From: JAHIKV01 sp965195225
GTDB taxonomy: Bacteria > Planctomycetota > Planctomycetia > Pirellulales > Thermoguttaceae
Length of the DNA: 62,617 nucleotides
Assembly (NCBI GenBank): GCA_965195225.1
Contig: CBDAFL010000005.1
Location: 1-62,617 of the forward strand
Reading direction: 5' to 3'
Below the pieces are notes generated by a model. That model was not told where the DNA came from, ran no database searches, and worked only from the letters and a program-made list of their open reading frames with translations. A program made the position numbers and the translations under genes. This document shows, piece by piece, positions 53,427-62,303 of the stretch. Numbering within the stretch: the first letter of the stretch is position 1; every line of letters starts with the position of its first letter.

Positions 53427-55295
53427 ATGATCTCACTGACGATCAACAACAACCCCGTCGAAGTGTCCGAAGGAACCACCATCCTGGACGCCGCCAAACT
53501 CTGCGGGATGCGGATTCCCACACTGTGCTACGTGGAAGGATTGAAGGCGGTCGGCGCGTGCCGGGTGTGCGTGGTGGAAGTGGAAGGCGCCCGCAACCTG
53601 GTCGCCTCCTGTTCCATGCCCGCCACCGAGGGAATGAAGGTATTGACCAACACCCGGCGTGTGCGCGAGTCGCGGCGGACCGTTGTGGAACTGCTTCTCT
53701 CGGAACACAACGGCGACTGCCAGACCTGCGAACGGAACGAGGACTGCGAATTGCAGGCGTTGGCGGCGGAGTTGGGGATCCGCGAGATATCCTATGTCGG
53801 CGAGAAGACCCGCCGGCGGATCGATACTTCCACGCCCGCCTTGATACGCGATTTGGGCAAGTGCATCAAGTGCCGGCGTTGCGTGAGCGTCTGTCTGGAG
53901 ACGCAGCACGTCGGCGCGCTGTTTCCGCAAAACCGCGGTTTCGACACGGTCATCGGTCCCGCGTTCTGCCACGATCTGAATACCGTGGCCTGCGTGCAGT
54001 GCGGCCAGTGCGCGGCCGTCTGCCCCGTCGGCGCCATCACCGAAAAAGATCAGATCGAGGACGTATGGAAGGCGCTCGACAAACCGGACAACCATGTGGT
54101 GGTGCAGACCGCGCCGGCAATCCGCGCCGCGCTGGGTGAGTGCTTCGGCTATCCGCCCGGAACGCTTGTTACCGGCAAGATGGTCTCTGCGCTGCGACGG
54201 CTGGGCTTCCACGCCGTCTTTGATACCAACTTTACCGCCGATCTGACGATCATCGAGGAGGGCAACGAGCTGCTGATGCGGTTGAAAGCGGCTTTGGCAA
54301 ATGATGAATGTGGAATGATGAATGATGAATCAAAATCCCGGCATTCCGAGCAATCCCAATTGCAGAGCATTCATAATTCATCATTCATAAATCATCATTC
54401 CCCCGCCCCGCTGCCCATGTTTACGAGCTGCTCGCCCGGCTGGATCAAGTTTTTGGAGTATTTTCACCCCGATCTGATTCCAAACCTTTCGACGTGCAAG
54501 TCGCCGCAGCAGATGTTCGGCGCGGTTGCAAAGACCTACTACGCCTCGAAACTCGGCAAACGGCCGGAGCAGATCGTGGTGGTCTCGATCATGCCCTGCA
54601 CGGCGAAGAAGTTTGAGTGCCAGCGGCCGGAGATGGACGCCAGCGGCACGCGCGACGTGGACGTTGTTCTCACGACGCGCGAGTTGGGTAAGATGATCCA
54701 CGCCGCCGGCATCGATTTCGACGCGTTGCCGGACGAGGAAATGGACGCCCCGCTCGGCCTATCGTCCGGCGCGGCGGATATCTTCGCCAACACCGGTGGA
54801 GTGATGGAGGCGGCCATTCGCACCGCCTACGAAGTGGTCACCGGCCGCGAGTTGCCGCTGAAGGGATTGCACGTCGCCCCCATCGCCGGACTGAGCGGCG
54901 TGAAAGAGGCGTCGCTGAAAATCGAAGGCGTCAAGCCGGAGTGGAAGTTCCTTGAAGGTGTGACGCTCGAAGTGGCCGTGGCCCACGGCTTGGGCAACGC
55001 CGAGCAGGTGATCTCCTCGATCAAGTCGGGCGAGAAACAGTACCATTTCGTCGAGGTAATGGCATGCCCCGGCGGGTGCATCGGCGGTGGCGGTCAACCG
55101 CGCTACACGAACAACGAGGTCCGCCAGGCGCGGATCGAGGCCATCTATCGCGAGGACGAGGGAAAGAAGCTCCGCAAATCGCACGAAAACCCGGCCGTGA
55201 TGCAGTTGTACGCCGATTTTCTCACCGACGGCCCACTGGGCCATCGCAGCCACGAGCTGCTGCACACCAGTTACACGCCGCGAGACAAGGCGTAG
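53427..55295 (+). CDS. hydA: [FeFe]-hydrogenase catalytic subunit (operon 2) with repeat-encoded insert
   Basis: 622 residues. Same domain order as the first HydA: [2Fe-2S] (CYVEGLKAVGACRVCVVE), His-Cys site (HNGDCQTCERNEDCELQ), CIKCRRCVSVC, CVQCGQCAAVCP, H-domain with L1 TSCSPGWIKF, STCKSPQQMFGA, L2 MPCTAKKFEC, L3 EVMACPGGCIGGGGQP and the same C-terminal tail. Residues about 292-325 (NDECGMMNDES ... NSSFINHHSPAP) are a low-complexity insert directly before L1, encoded by heptamer repeats at 54300-54400; the operon 1 enzyme has a shorter, unrelated linker there. Follows the NuoF-GltD fusion by 66 bp. Confidence 0.95.
   Translation: MISLTINNNPVEVSEGTTILDAAKLCGMRIPTLCYVEGLKAVGACRVCVVEVEGARNLVASCSMPATEGMKVLTNTRRVRESRRTVVELLLSEHNGDCQTCERNEDCELQALAAELGIREISYVGEKTRRRIDTSTPALIRDLGKCIKCRRCVSVCLETQHVGALFPQNRGFDTVIGPAFCHDLNTVACVQCGQCAAVCPVGAITEKDQIEDVWKALDKPDNHVVVQTAPAIRAALGECFGYPPGTLVTGKMVSALRRLGFHAVFDTNFTADLTIIEEGNELLMRLKAALANDECGMMNDESKSRHSEQSQLQSIHNSSFINHHSPAPLPMFTSCSPGWIKFLEYFHPDLIPNLSTCKSPQQMFGAVAKTYYASKLGKRPEQIVVVSIMPCTAKKFECQRPEMDASGTRDVDVVLTTRELGKMIHAAGIDFDALPDEEMDAPLGLSSGAADIFANTGGVMEAAIRTAYEVVTGRELPLKGLHVAPIAGLSGVKEASLKIEGVKPEWKFLEGVTLEVAVAHGLGNAEQVISSIKSGEKQYHFVEVMACPGGCIGGGGQPRYTNNEVRQARIEAIYREDEGKKLRKSHENPAVMQLYADFLTDGPLGHRSHELLHTSYTPRDKA
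54300..54400. repeat. Heptamer-repeat insertion in second hydA
   Basis: AATGATG-type heptamers on the left face ATTCATCATTCAT on the right (inverted). The left arm matches the hemG copy at 30 of 31 positions. In frame. Confidence 0.88.
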
Positions 55296-55428
55296 CGGCC
55301 CGATAAAAATAATTGTCGCGAATGTAGGGTGTTGAAGCCAGCGCGGCGTCTGGAGGGGCCTCCTGCCTCTTTTTCTACGCCAGCCCCTTTTTCTTCATCG
55401 TATAGTTGTGCAACAGAGGGGTTGTGAA

Positions 55429-55496
55429 TTTTTGTAGGGTGCGTGAAACGCACCACAACCGGCAGTACATGGTGCGTTTCACGCACCCTACAAAAA
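55429..55496. repeat. Perfect 27-bp inverted repeat
   Basis: Arms 55429-55455 and 55470-55496 (starting TTTTTGTAGGGTGCGTGAAA) are exact reverse complements around a 14-nt loop. Flanked by T and A runs, it could terminate the hydrogenase operon 2 transcript. No second copy in the window, though the GTAGGGTG end resembles 43931. Confidence 0.85.
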
Positions 55497-55546
55497 TCCA
55501 CAAGCTCAGGACGTTGGCAAAACGACACGATAATCGCCTCCTACAG

Positions 55547-56653
55547 ATGAAACATATTCTTCCCATCCTGGTTTTGCTTTTCGCGGTGCAAGTCGCATCG
55601 GCGGAAGTGTCAGTTCTTGCAACTCCGCGGAATAATGCGATGGAGGAGCGGCTGCTGGCCGACGCGGCCGACGGCCGGCTGGACGAGTTCTCGCCCCTGG
55701 ATGCCGCGCTGGTGGCCAGCGGGATCGAGGACGACGATTCCTTGCGACGCTATGGGCAAAAGGCGGCCACGCTGGTCGAGCAGCTTCGCAACTCGGACAA
55801 ACTAGCCGACGCGCCGCGCGAGCGGGTCGAGGCGATCTTCGACTTCATGCACAGTCGCGTGCTGCGCGGCGGTTACGACCTGAAGAATACAGACCTTCGT
55901 CGGGTGTTGGACGAGGGGCATTACAACTGCGTCACCGCCACCGTGCTGTTCAACTATCTCGCCGGCCGACTGGGGCTGAATTGCCGAGGGCTACAAATGC
56001 CCGGCCACGCGATGAGCCGCCTGCTGCTGGCCGATGGACCGCTCGACATCGAGACCACCTGCCCTCGCTGGTTCCAATTGGCGGACGATCCGCGACGTCG
56101 AACGGCCATCGTGGGCAAGACGATCGGGGCGGCGGCGGCGGCCGACCCCTCAAAGGCGAGACAAGTATCGCCGATCCAACTGGCGGCGATGATCTATTAC
56201 AACCGTGGCGTCGATCTGCTGGCGGAGAAGCGTTTCGCCGAAGCGGCCGCCGCCAACACGAAGGCCCTCCGGCTCGATCCGGCCAGCGCCACCGCCCGCG
56301 GCAATCTGCTGGCGACGATCAACAACTGGTCGATCGAATTAGGCAACAGGGGGCAGTATATCGAGGCGGTGGAGCTGCTGCGGCAAGGAATGACGTTGGA
56401 CCCGCGCTTCGAGGCGTTCGTTCAGAACTACGTTCACATCCACCGCCAATGGGTCGAGCATCTTTGCCGCGAGGGTCGATTCGAGGAAGCGCTTGAAATC
56501 TTGTCTTTGGCCGCGGCGGAAATGCCCGAGGTCGAGTATCTCGTTCGCGCTCAGGACGAAGTTTGCCGGTATTGGTCGAAGGCCCTCGCCGCCCCGCATT
56601 CCGCGCGGACGCACCAACTGCCTTGCGTCATTGTCCCGCCGCCGGTGGATTAG
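55547..56653 (+). CDS. Secreted transglutaminase-like / TPR protein
   Basis: About 368 residues from ATG 55547, which begins a signal peptide (MKHILPILVLLFAVQVASA); frame upstream lies in the inverted repeat. Residues about 80-190 resemble SirB1/transglutaminase-like folds: RVEAIFDFMHSRVLRGGYDLKNTDLRRVLDEGHYNCVTATVLFNYLAGRLGLNCRGLQMPGHAM, with Cys and His of a potential catalytic set (YNCVTAT, GHAMSR). C-terminal half has TPR-like helices (YYNRGVDLLAEKRFAEAAAANTKALRLDP). Function unknown. Confidence 0.8.
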   Translation: MKHILPILVLLFAVQVASAEVSVLATPRNNAMEERLLADAADGRLDEFSPLDAALVASGIEDDDSLRRYGQKAATLVEQLRNSDKLADAPRERVEAIFDFMHSRVLRGGYDLKNTDLRRVLDEGHYNCVTATVLFNYLAGRLGLNCRGLQMPGHAMSRLLLADGPLDIETTCPRWFQLADDPRRRTAIVGKTIGAAAAADPSKARQVSPIQLAAMIYYNRGVDLLAEKRFAEAAAANTKALRLDPASATARGNLLATINNWSIELGNRGQYIEAVELLRQGMTLDPRFEAFVQNYVHIHRQWVEHLCREGRFEEALEILSLAAAEMPEVEYLVRAQDEVCRYWSKALAAPHSARTHQLPCVIVPPPVD

Positions 56654-56677
56654 CTTCGGATTGTGCTGTTTTCGACT

Positions 56678-56758
56678 GGGTGGCACGTCCCTGAGCGTAG
56701 CGAAGGGCGTGTTTCCTCGGGCACCACGCCCAGCACTTCGTTCTGGGACGTGCCACCC
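56678..56758. repeat. Inverted repeat, family B
   Basis: Starts GGGTGGCACGTCCCTGAGCG and ends GGGACGTGCCACCC; arms are less perfect than at 17769-17850. Confidence 0.82.
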
Positions 56759-56788
56759 AATTGCCCCGCCCGGTTTTTTACGGTCGCC

Positions 56789-57283
56789 TCATTCGATCCC
56801 GGTCGACGGATATACCGGGATCGAACCGCTATTCGACCATGATCCAGCCTGGATCGGATCGGACCACACAACCGGCGGCAATCGTCGCACTGCCTCGCGT
56901 GCAACCATTCCGCTTCCTTCGCCGCCCGAGAGGCCCGCGAAATAGACCGGCGTCAACGGCTCCTCCATCACCGGCGATGCGGCCGTCGGCCCTTCCGTTA
57001 CCGGCAAGTCATCCGTCGGCGATACGTCATATTCGATCGCAGGCGTTGTCTCTTCCGGTTGCGGATCGTCCTTTGTGAACAGGTCGGTAGCTTCCGGCGT
57101 CGCAACGTGCGGGGCCTGGGTTGCCGGTTGCTCCGGCGAGGCGGTCGGCGGCGATTCGTCGCTCGTCTTCGAGGCCAACGCCGGCTCGGCCATTTGCCAA
57201 ACGATCGGATAGCGCGCCGTATTCAATCCGATCGAAACCGCGACCAACACCAGCCCGAATATCGTGGCCATCGTTTTGGCCAT
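56789..57283 (-). CDS. Small hypothetical protein with N-terminal TM helix
   Basis: 164 residues from ATG 57283 (GGGGAGGG about 5 nt upstream); the frame extends to 57604 but without support. TM/signal ATIFGLVLVAVSIGLNTARYPIVW, then an acidic Pro/Thr/Glu-rich body (ASPEQPATQAP, DDPQPEETTPAIEYDVSPTDDLPV) and a C-terminal RRLPPVVWSDPIQAGSWSNSGSI. No recognised domain; probably anchored with a disordered extracytoplasmic part. Confidence 0.65.
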   Translation of the reverse strand: MAKTMATIFGLVLVAVSIGLNTARYPIVWQMAEPALASKTSDESPPTASPEQPATQAPHVATPEATDLFTKDDPQPEETTPAIEYDVSPTDDLPVTEGPTAASPVMEEPLTPVYFAGLSGGEGSGMVAREAVRRLPPVVWSDPIQAGSWSNSGSIPVYPSTGIE

Positions 57284-57505
57284 AACACCCTCCCCTTGAG
57301 CCAGTTGAACTTTTTTTCCCCACGTGAAAACCATACACTCTCCGAGCGACGAGGCAAGCAAAAAAGGCTTTATGATTGACGAAGCGGCGCGAAACTTGAG
57401 GGAGCGAAACGATTGGGTAAACGGTAGCGAGGGGGGACTTGAAGCGTCAAGGAGGAATGACAGGCTTCTCCCCATTCGCAACCCTCTTCCTAACAATGCG
57501 CGAGG

Positions 57506-58219
57506 GTGGTTCCCACCGGCGCGGGCTTTTGGATTCCGTGGCTGCCGCTCGCGTTGCCGCAGCGCTGGCCGTTCTGCCATTGGGTGGCAGTCGTCGTCGA
57601 TCACTTCTCACGTCGTGTGATGGGCGTTGCCGCGTTCAAGAGCCAGCCATCCTCCGAGGCCGTGCGGGCATTCTTGGGACGATCGATTGCCAAAGCCAAA
57701 CAAAACTCCCCTCGCCCGTTGGGAGAGGGGCCGGGGGTGAGGGCGCCGAAATACATCATCTGTGACCGCGGTGGGCAGTTCGATTGCAGTGGCTTCCGAG
57801 CTTGGTGCAAACGAAAAGGTATCAAGCCGCCACGCTACGGCGCGATAGGAAAACACGGCTCGATTGCCGTCGTCGAACGTTTCATCCTCACGTTGAAAAC
57901 CCTGCTCGCTTGCCTGCTGCTGGTTCCATATCGGCGTGAGAAGTTCCAACAGAAGCTTTCGGCGATCGTCGAGTGGTACAATCAACACCGCCCGCACGAA
58001 TGGCTCGGCGGGAAAACGCCCAACGAAGTCTACTACCACAGACATCCTGCCAATCGTAAGCCTCGCCATGAACCGCGTTCGCACTGGCCGCACGGATCGC
58101 TTTGCGCCAAACCTTGGGCGTTGGTGCGCGGCAGTCCCGGCGCGAAACTTACGTTGGAGGTCAGCTACCACCGTGGCCGAAAGCACTTGCCGGTCATCAA
58201 GCTAAAGCGCGCCGCCTGA
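57506..58219 (+). mobile_element. Transposase remnant with integrase core (DDE)
   Basis: 237 residues. Integrase-core motifs: VAVVVDHFSRRVMGV (first D), YIICDRGGQFDCSGFRAWCKRKGI (second D), GSIAVVERFILTLK (E), then YNQHRPHEWLGGKTPNEVYY, typical of rve-type IS transposases. The N-terminal HTH is missing, so it is a 5'-truncated copy or depends on a second frame; no terminal inverted repeats were found. Between the two Asp motifs is SPRPLGEGPGVRA, encoded by a family E repeat (57706-57742). Confidence 0.8.
57706..57742. repeat. Family E repeat inside transposase
   Basis: CTCCCCTCGCCCGTTGGGAG then AGGGGCCGGGGGTGAGGG matches the reverse complement of 21284-21325 with few changes, in frame. Confidence 0.72.
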
Positions 58220-58457
58220 GGAACACAACGGCCGATTTACCGACCGCCGCGCTGCTCGTCTGCGCTAACGATGCACAAACGATCTGCTTTCACGTTAAGT
58301 TGTCAAAGATCAATTCGGCTCTTGGCTGTACTTCTCAAAACACTCTCGGAAAACGTCTCATTCAACGTCATTTTTCCCGCTATTCTGCGGGAATTCGTGT
58401 CCCTGCTCCTCGGGTGTAAAAAGTCGCTGGACGCCCACACCCCTTGCCAGGAATCCG

Positions 58458-59336
58458 TCAATCCTGGGCCGCCGCATTCTCCTTGTCGCAGTTCTTTGTT
58501 ACAGTATCGAGTATTCGAGCCTTTGTTGTCTCATCGGCTACATAATGGTCCAGATACTGCTTCAACTCTGCATCCTTGAAAGGTGGCTTGGAATATGCCT
58601 GAATGATGTACCTTTCCGCACTCTTCGGGAACCTCTCCATCCAATGGCGCAGCTTATACTGCTCAGTGTGTCTTTCGATCTTCTGCTCGTTTTCTCTTAA
58701 AGCCGCTTCGTACTTCGCACGAAGCGCCGGATCTTTTACACTTTCAGGTGCAATACCACTTGGGAGTCCCAATTCGGCACCTATACTATTGGGGCCCGGC
58801 AGTATGTCGTCATCCCAGTTCGGATCGAGAGCGTCTATCAATCGCTTCCAAGCATGAAGACGTACCTCGACATTTTTTCTTCTGCGTTCCGCGAAATCCT
58901 CCCCTCTCGGCGCATTGGAGCCTGTCATCCGTGTTATTACGTGACCTGTCAGCTCAAGTTCCAGGGTAAGCGGGATCAAATCGGGGTTCTCAAGAACGGA
59001 GAGGGCATATTTCCTGGCGACTTCATATTGTCGAGCGCTGTTGAATCTTCCCGAACTAAGCGGACCACAAGCATACGACATCAAGCGAGCATAGTATTCC
59101 TTGTTCCGTTTGCTCCATTTATGCTGGATCTCATCGACAAACTTCTCGTACCGGCCAAGATCGTTTGTTGGTCCCGGAGTGAAAGATTTGTCCATAGCCA
59201 TTATGCGAGCCAGTTCTTGACGGTACTCTTGTGTTTCCTTTTCCGAAGGCTCAATATTTTCAGCGCGCGCCACACCCCGGGCGAATGAGAGACACCCAAG
59301 CACCGCAACGCCGACGACGAATGTGTAGGCTACCAT
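58458..59336 (-). CDS. Secreted helical hypothetical protein
   Basis: 292 residues. Signal peptide AYTFVVGVAVLGCLSFARGVARA, then mostly helical, charged sequence (RYEKFVDEIQHKWSKRNKEYYARLMSYACGPLSS, DFAERRRKNVEVRLHAWKRLIDAL). C-terminus AELKQYLDHYVADETTKARI. No known domain recognised. Codon use looks slightly lower in GC than the hydrogenase genes, as do its right-hand neighbours. Confidence 0.72.
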   Translation of the reverse strand: MVAYTFVVGVAVLGCLSFARGVARAENIEPSEKETQEYRQELARIMAMDKSFTPGPTNDLGRYEKFVDEIQHKWSKRNKEYYARLMSYACGPLSSGRFNSARQYEVARKYALSVLENPDLIPLTLELELTGHVITRMTGSNAPRGEDFAERRRKNVEVRLHAWKRLIDALDPNWDDDILPGPNSIGAELGLPSGIAPESVKDPALRAKYEAALRENEQKIERHTEQYKLRHWMERFPKSAERYIIQAYSKPPFKDAELKQYLDHYVADETTKARILDTVTKNCDKENAAAQD

Positions 59337-59446
59337 TTCGCACCTTCCCTTCTCTTCATGTTTTTCTAATCTGTTCGTGGTCTATTGCAACCATGTTCAA
59401 CGTTGCATGGTTTTCTTCCTCTGTCTGATAGAAGTTTACGTATTGC

Positions 59447-60757
59447 TCAATATCCCGAGGGCGGATCGTTGACGGCAGCCGAACCCGACCGTCCGCCTTT
59501 GGCCAGTGTTGCATTGCCGTCGGCCTGATATGTTGCGACGTGATTTTGATTGCTGCCAAAAGTGTGTCGTGTTGACGTACCATCAATGTACTGTGTAGGG
59601 ATACTCCACGTCAACGATCCAGCCGCATATAGGATTGCATTTCCCGTACCTGCATCATCGGATTTTTCAACCCGGCAGCCGGTAGTGATGTTACCACCCA
59701 AAATTGCACCAAAGGTGTTTTGTGTGTGCCCTGCGTGTTGCGTTCCATTTGGATAGCTATTCCATGGCCAACAGTAGAGGTAAAAACCCGACACATTTGT
59801 GGAAGGGCATGCATCTTCTCCAAAGATCAGGTTTTTGAAAGAGACATCTTTTGGATCCAGCCAGTAGTAAAGAGCGATTCCTGCGCTCGCTTGGTATTGT
59901 ACATGCCACACGTTGGTGTTCACCCGCGTCATGCGGGTTCCCGTAGGGGCGACAACCTGCCTAGGATAGTTCCAGTTCTTACCTGCAGAGGGGCCAGATG
60001 TTATCGTCAGGCGAAGTGTTACGGCGCCAGCAACATGTTTCGCATCGTAATCCGCAGTCCCATCAGTTCCCGCATTGGAAACGAGGCCAACGCCGTTGAA
60101 CTTGGTCCACTCCAAGTCGCCTGCTTGAGCCGCCGAGATGCCTGCCGGGTTTGTAGTGAATGCAAGCTGCACCTCCTCCTCGAGTCCATATTTAGCTTGG
60201 CTTCGCTGGTTAAAGTTGTCCGCTGGAGTTAGGGTGCCCTCAAAGTCAAACACGACGACATTCGCCGTGACCGTATTTCCGCATTCGGCGGTGACGGTCT
60301 TGTAATCGTTGGTGCTGGAAGAAATCGTGTTGAACGTCACGTTCTTTGTTTCGCCGGCGCCCGACGCGCCGGAAGTCCCGCCCCACACCGGCTTGCCGGA
60401 AGGCCAAGACGCCCCCGCCGGATCCTTGACCGCGCGAAAACTCACGGTTGTGCCCTTTGCGACGTACAGAGTGGCGGGAACGTCGGTCCACCCGCCTTGA
60501 GGATCATTATACTGTATCTTGTCGACCTTGACCACGTCCACTGAGGCAGAAGCATTTGTCTCTGGACACGTTGCCGTAACCTGCTTGTTAAGCCCGGCTT
60601 GACTCCACTTGGTGGTGAACGTCGGCCCCTCGCCGGTCGCCGGATCCCCCGCAGGGTTCGTAGACCATTCGACGCAGTCTAAGTCCTCGCCTTCGACCGT
60701 GAACTGTTGATTCGTGTCAATTGGGATGGTTGCACTTGAGGGGTTTATCCCTGTCAC
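59447..60757 (-). CDS. Hypothetical protein with Ig-like repeats, N-terminus disrupted
   Basis: 436 residues from a GTG (60757) that is unlikely to be the true start: the frame stays open upstream through a Ser-rich repeat to a stop near 60998. Big/Ig-like sequence: VTGINPSSATIPIDTNQQFTVEGEDLDCVEWSTNPAG and YNDPQGGWTDVPATLYVAKGTTVSFRAVKDPAGASWPSGKPVWGG. C-terminal region GFYLYCWPWNSYPNGTQHAG, TGNAILYAAGSLTWSIP. No signal peptide can be found; a -1/+2 shift near 60985 would join more Ser-rich sequence from ATG 61171. Probably surface-exposed originally, now possibly a pseudogene. Confidence 0.6.
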   Translation of the reverse strand: MTGINPSSATIPIDTNQQFTVEGEDLDCVEWSTNPAGDPATGEGPTFTTKWSQAGLNKQVTATCPETNASASVDVVKVDKIQYNDPQGGWTDVPATLYVAKGTTVSFRAVKDPAGASWPSGKPVWGGTSGASGAGETKNVTFNTISSSTNDYKTVTAECGNTVTANVVVFDFEGTLTPADNFNQRSQAKYGLEEEVQLAFTTNPAGISAAQAGDLEWTKFNGVGLVSNAGTDGTADYDAKHVAGAVTLRLTITSGPSAGKNWNYPRQVVAPTGTRMTRVNTNVWHVQYQASAGIALYYWLDPKDVSFKNLIFGEDACPSTNVSGFYLYCWPWNSYPNGTQHAGHTQNTFGAILGGNITTGCRVEKSDDAGTGNAILYAAGSLTWSIPTQYIDGTSTRHTFGSNQNHVATYQADGNATLAKGGRSGSAAVNDPPSGY

Positions 60758-61516
60758 AGTACACGAACAAGCCGACGAATGGCTGCTCAGCGACGACTCG
60801 CTGGGTTCCGACGAAATACTGGGTTTCGACGAAATACTGGTTTCCGACGAAATACTGGGTTTCGACGAAATACTGGTTTCCGACGAAACACTAGGTTCCG
60901 ACGTCTCGCTACTCAGGGATGGCTCACTAATCCGAGACGTCTCGCTGCTGATCGACGTCTCGCTGGGTGAACGAGGTTCCGTAGCTCAACGACGAATGAC
61001 TAGGCTCCGACGAAATACTAGTTGCTGACGAAACACTAGGTTTCGACGAAATACTGGTTTCCGACGTCTCGCTGGTGATCGACGGTTCGCTAGCTTGCCG
61101 CTGCTGGTCACCCCGCTGCCGCGAGTCGCCTGGATGGAGTCGGTGATATTGCCGCGTCACTCTCATACATATTGGGTACCCATTGGGGGTTGCCAAATGA
61201 CACCACATTTTTTAAGCTGATGCAAATTGGTAACCAGTCACGGAGATGGCGCGCCTGTCGGCGTAAATGGCTACAATTCAAGGATTTGCGTCTTGAGCAG
61301 TCATTGGAGAAACCGGCGTCGCCGTCTCGGCGTAGATCATTGTGCCACAAGGACTTGTGCTGACGGCCGTTCCATCTTCGTGACCGCTTACGGTTTTATA
61401 TCGCGTAGCAAGACGGTCGCTTTCACTACATTTCAATCCAACCCCAGGGCAAATCCTTGGCTCCTTGGCACATGGAGTGTTCATTGTAGCATGGCTCAAC
61501 GAAAGGTTCCGGTATC
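60758..61516. other. Ser-rich repeat region with frameshift, then non-coding
   Basis: 60770-61110 encodes on the minus strand S-S-E-T-S-I-S-S-K-P-S repeats (units of 18 nt around GAAATACTGG) split between two frames near 60985. From 61110 to 61516 no family-like frame is seen. Confidence 0.55.
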
Positions 61517-62209
61517 ATGCAGACTCTTGATTTAATTAAATACTGGGTGTTCTTGGTCATGTTTCTGCTTTTCTCAATAACCGGATTTGTGTGGGCATGT
61601 ATTTTCGCCTTACGTGCTAGAGGACGGATCAACAACAAGGAAAGTTCCAGCCCAGGACTGGCATTTTGCACACGGTTTTCTCGCCAACGAGCCGGGCGAC
61701 TGGCGATCGTGGCCCTCGCCGTTGGGGTCTTGTCCCCGCTTGGTGCGGTTATTCAGTGGCGATCTATTAACTCATGCAAGGGCAACCCCAAAGCAGCATC
61801 GAGCAATATCTTCAAGCATCGCGAAAATATCCGCAAGCAGGCCAAGTATCTCGATAAGGAATCCGATTATCTTATTGGGGATCTTCAAAACACAAGCGAA
61901 GAACTCAATAAACTCGGCGATACGATGGGCCAGGGGTTGGTGAAAGAACACCAAGAAGCCCTGGACAAGGGGAGTCGCGAGCAATGGTGTCAATCGATAA
62001 TCAGTTCCGGAAATAAACGGGGCTGCGAAGCACTCCTTGGAATATTGGACCGCATCAACGATTTACCAACTCGCTTGGACCTTCTTTACTGCTTTCAGCA
62101 GATCAGTGGCATCGACCTCGGAATAACGCTTCATTCACAGCTAAGCGAGAAAGAACTGACTTCCAGAATTGCCGAAGCAAAGCGGAAATGGAAAGAATCT
62201 GGCTTCTAG
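61517..62209 (+). CDS. Two-TM hypothetical protein with coiled-coil segment
   Basis: 230 residues. TM1 YWVFLVMFLLFSITGFVWACIFAL, TM2 AGRLAIVALAVGVLSPLGAVI, then a polar helical part (NIFKHRENIRKQAKYLDKESDYLIGDLQNTSEELNKLGDTM) and a C-terminal globular-like stretch (GCEALLGILDRINDLPTRLDLLYCFQQISGIDL). No family recognised. Plus-strand singleton between low-complexity genes. Confidence 0.65.
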   Translation: MQTLDLIKYWVFLVMFLLFSITGFVWACIFALRARGRINNKESSSPGLAFCTRFSRQRAGRLAIVALAVGVLSPLGAVIQWRSINSCKGNPKAASSNIFKHRENIRKQAKYLDKESDYLIGDLQNTSEELNKLGDTMGQGLVKEHQEALDKGSREQWCQSIISSGNKRGCEALLGILDRINDLPTRLDLLYCFQQISGIDLGITLHSQLSEKELTSRIAEAKRKWKESGF

Positions 62210-62303
62210 GTTTTGGAGCGTGTCGCATCAATAGCTTGTTGTTTGGACCAAGTCTTCCGTGTGCCAAAGTGCAGTTGATATCAACACTCAGACATAACAG
62301 AAC

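Noticed and set aside
55406..55546. N-terminal extension of the TPR protein from 55406
   Set aside because: It lies in the perfect inverted repeat, and the signal peptide begins at 55547.
60780..60900. CRISPR-like short repeats
   Set aside because: Period is about 18 nt with no spacers; it encodes Ser-rich peptide in frame.
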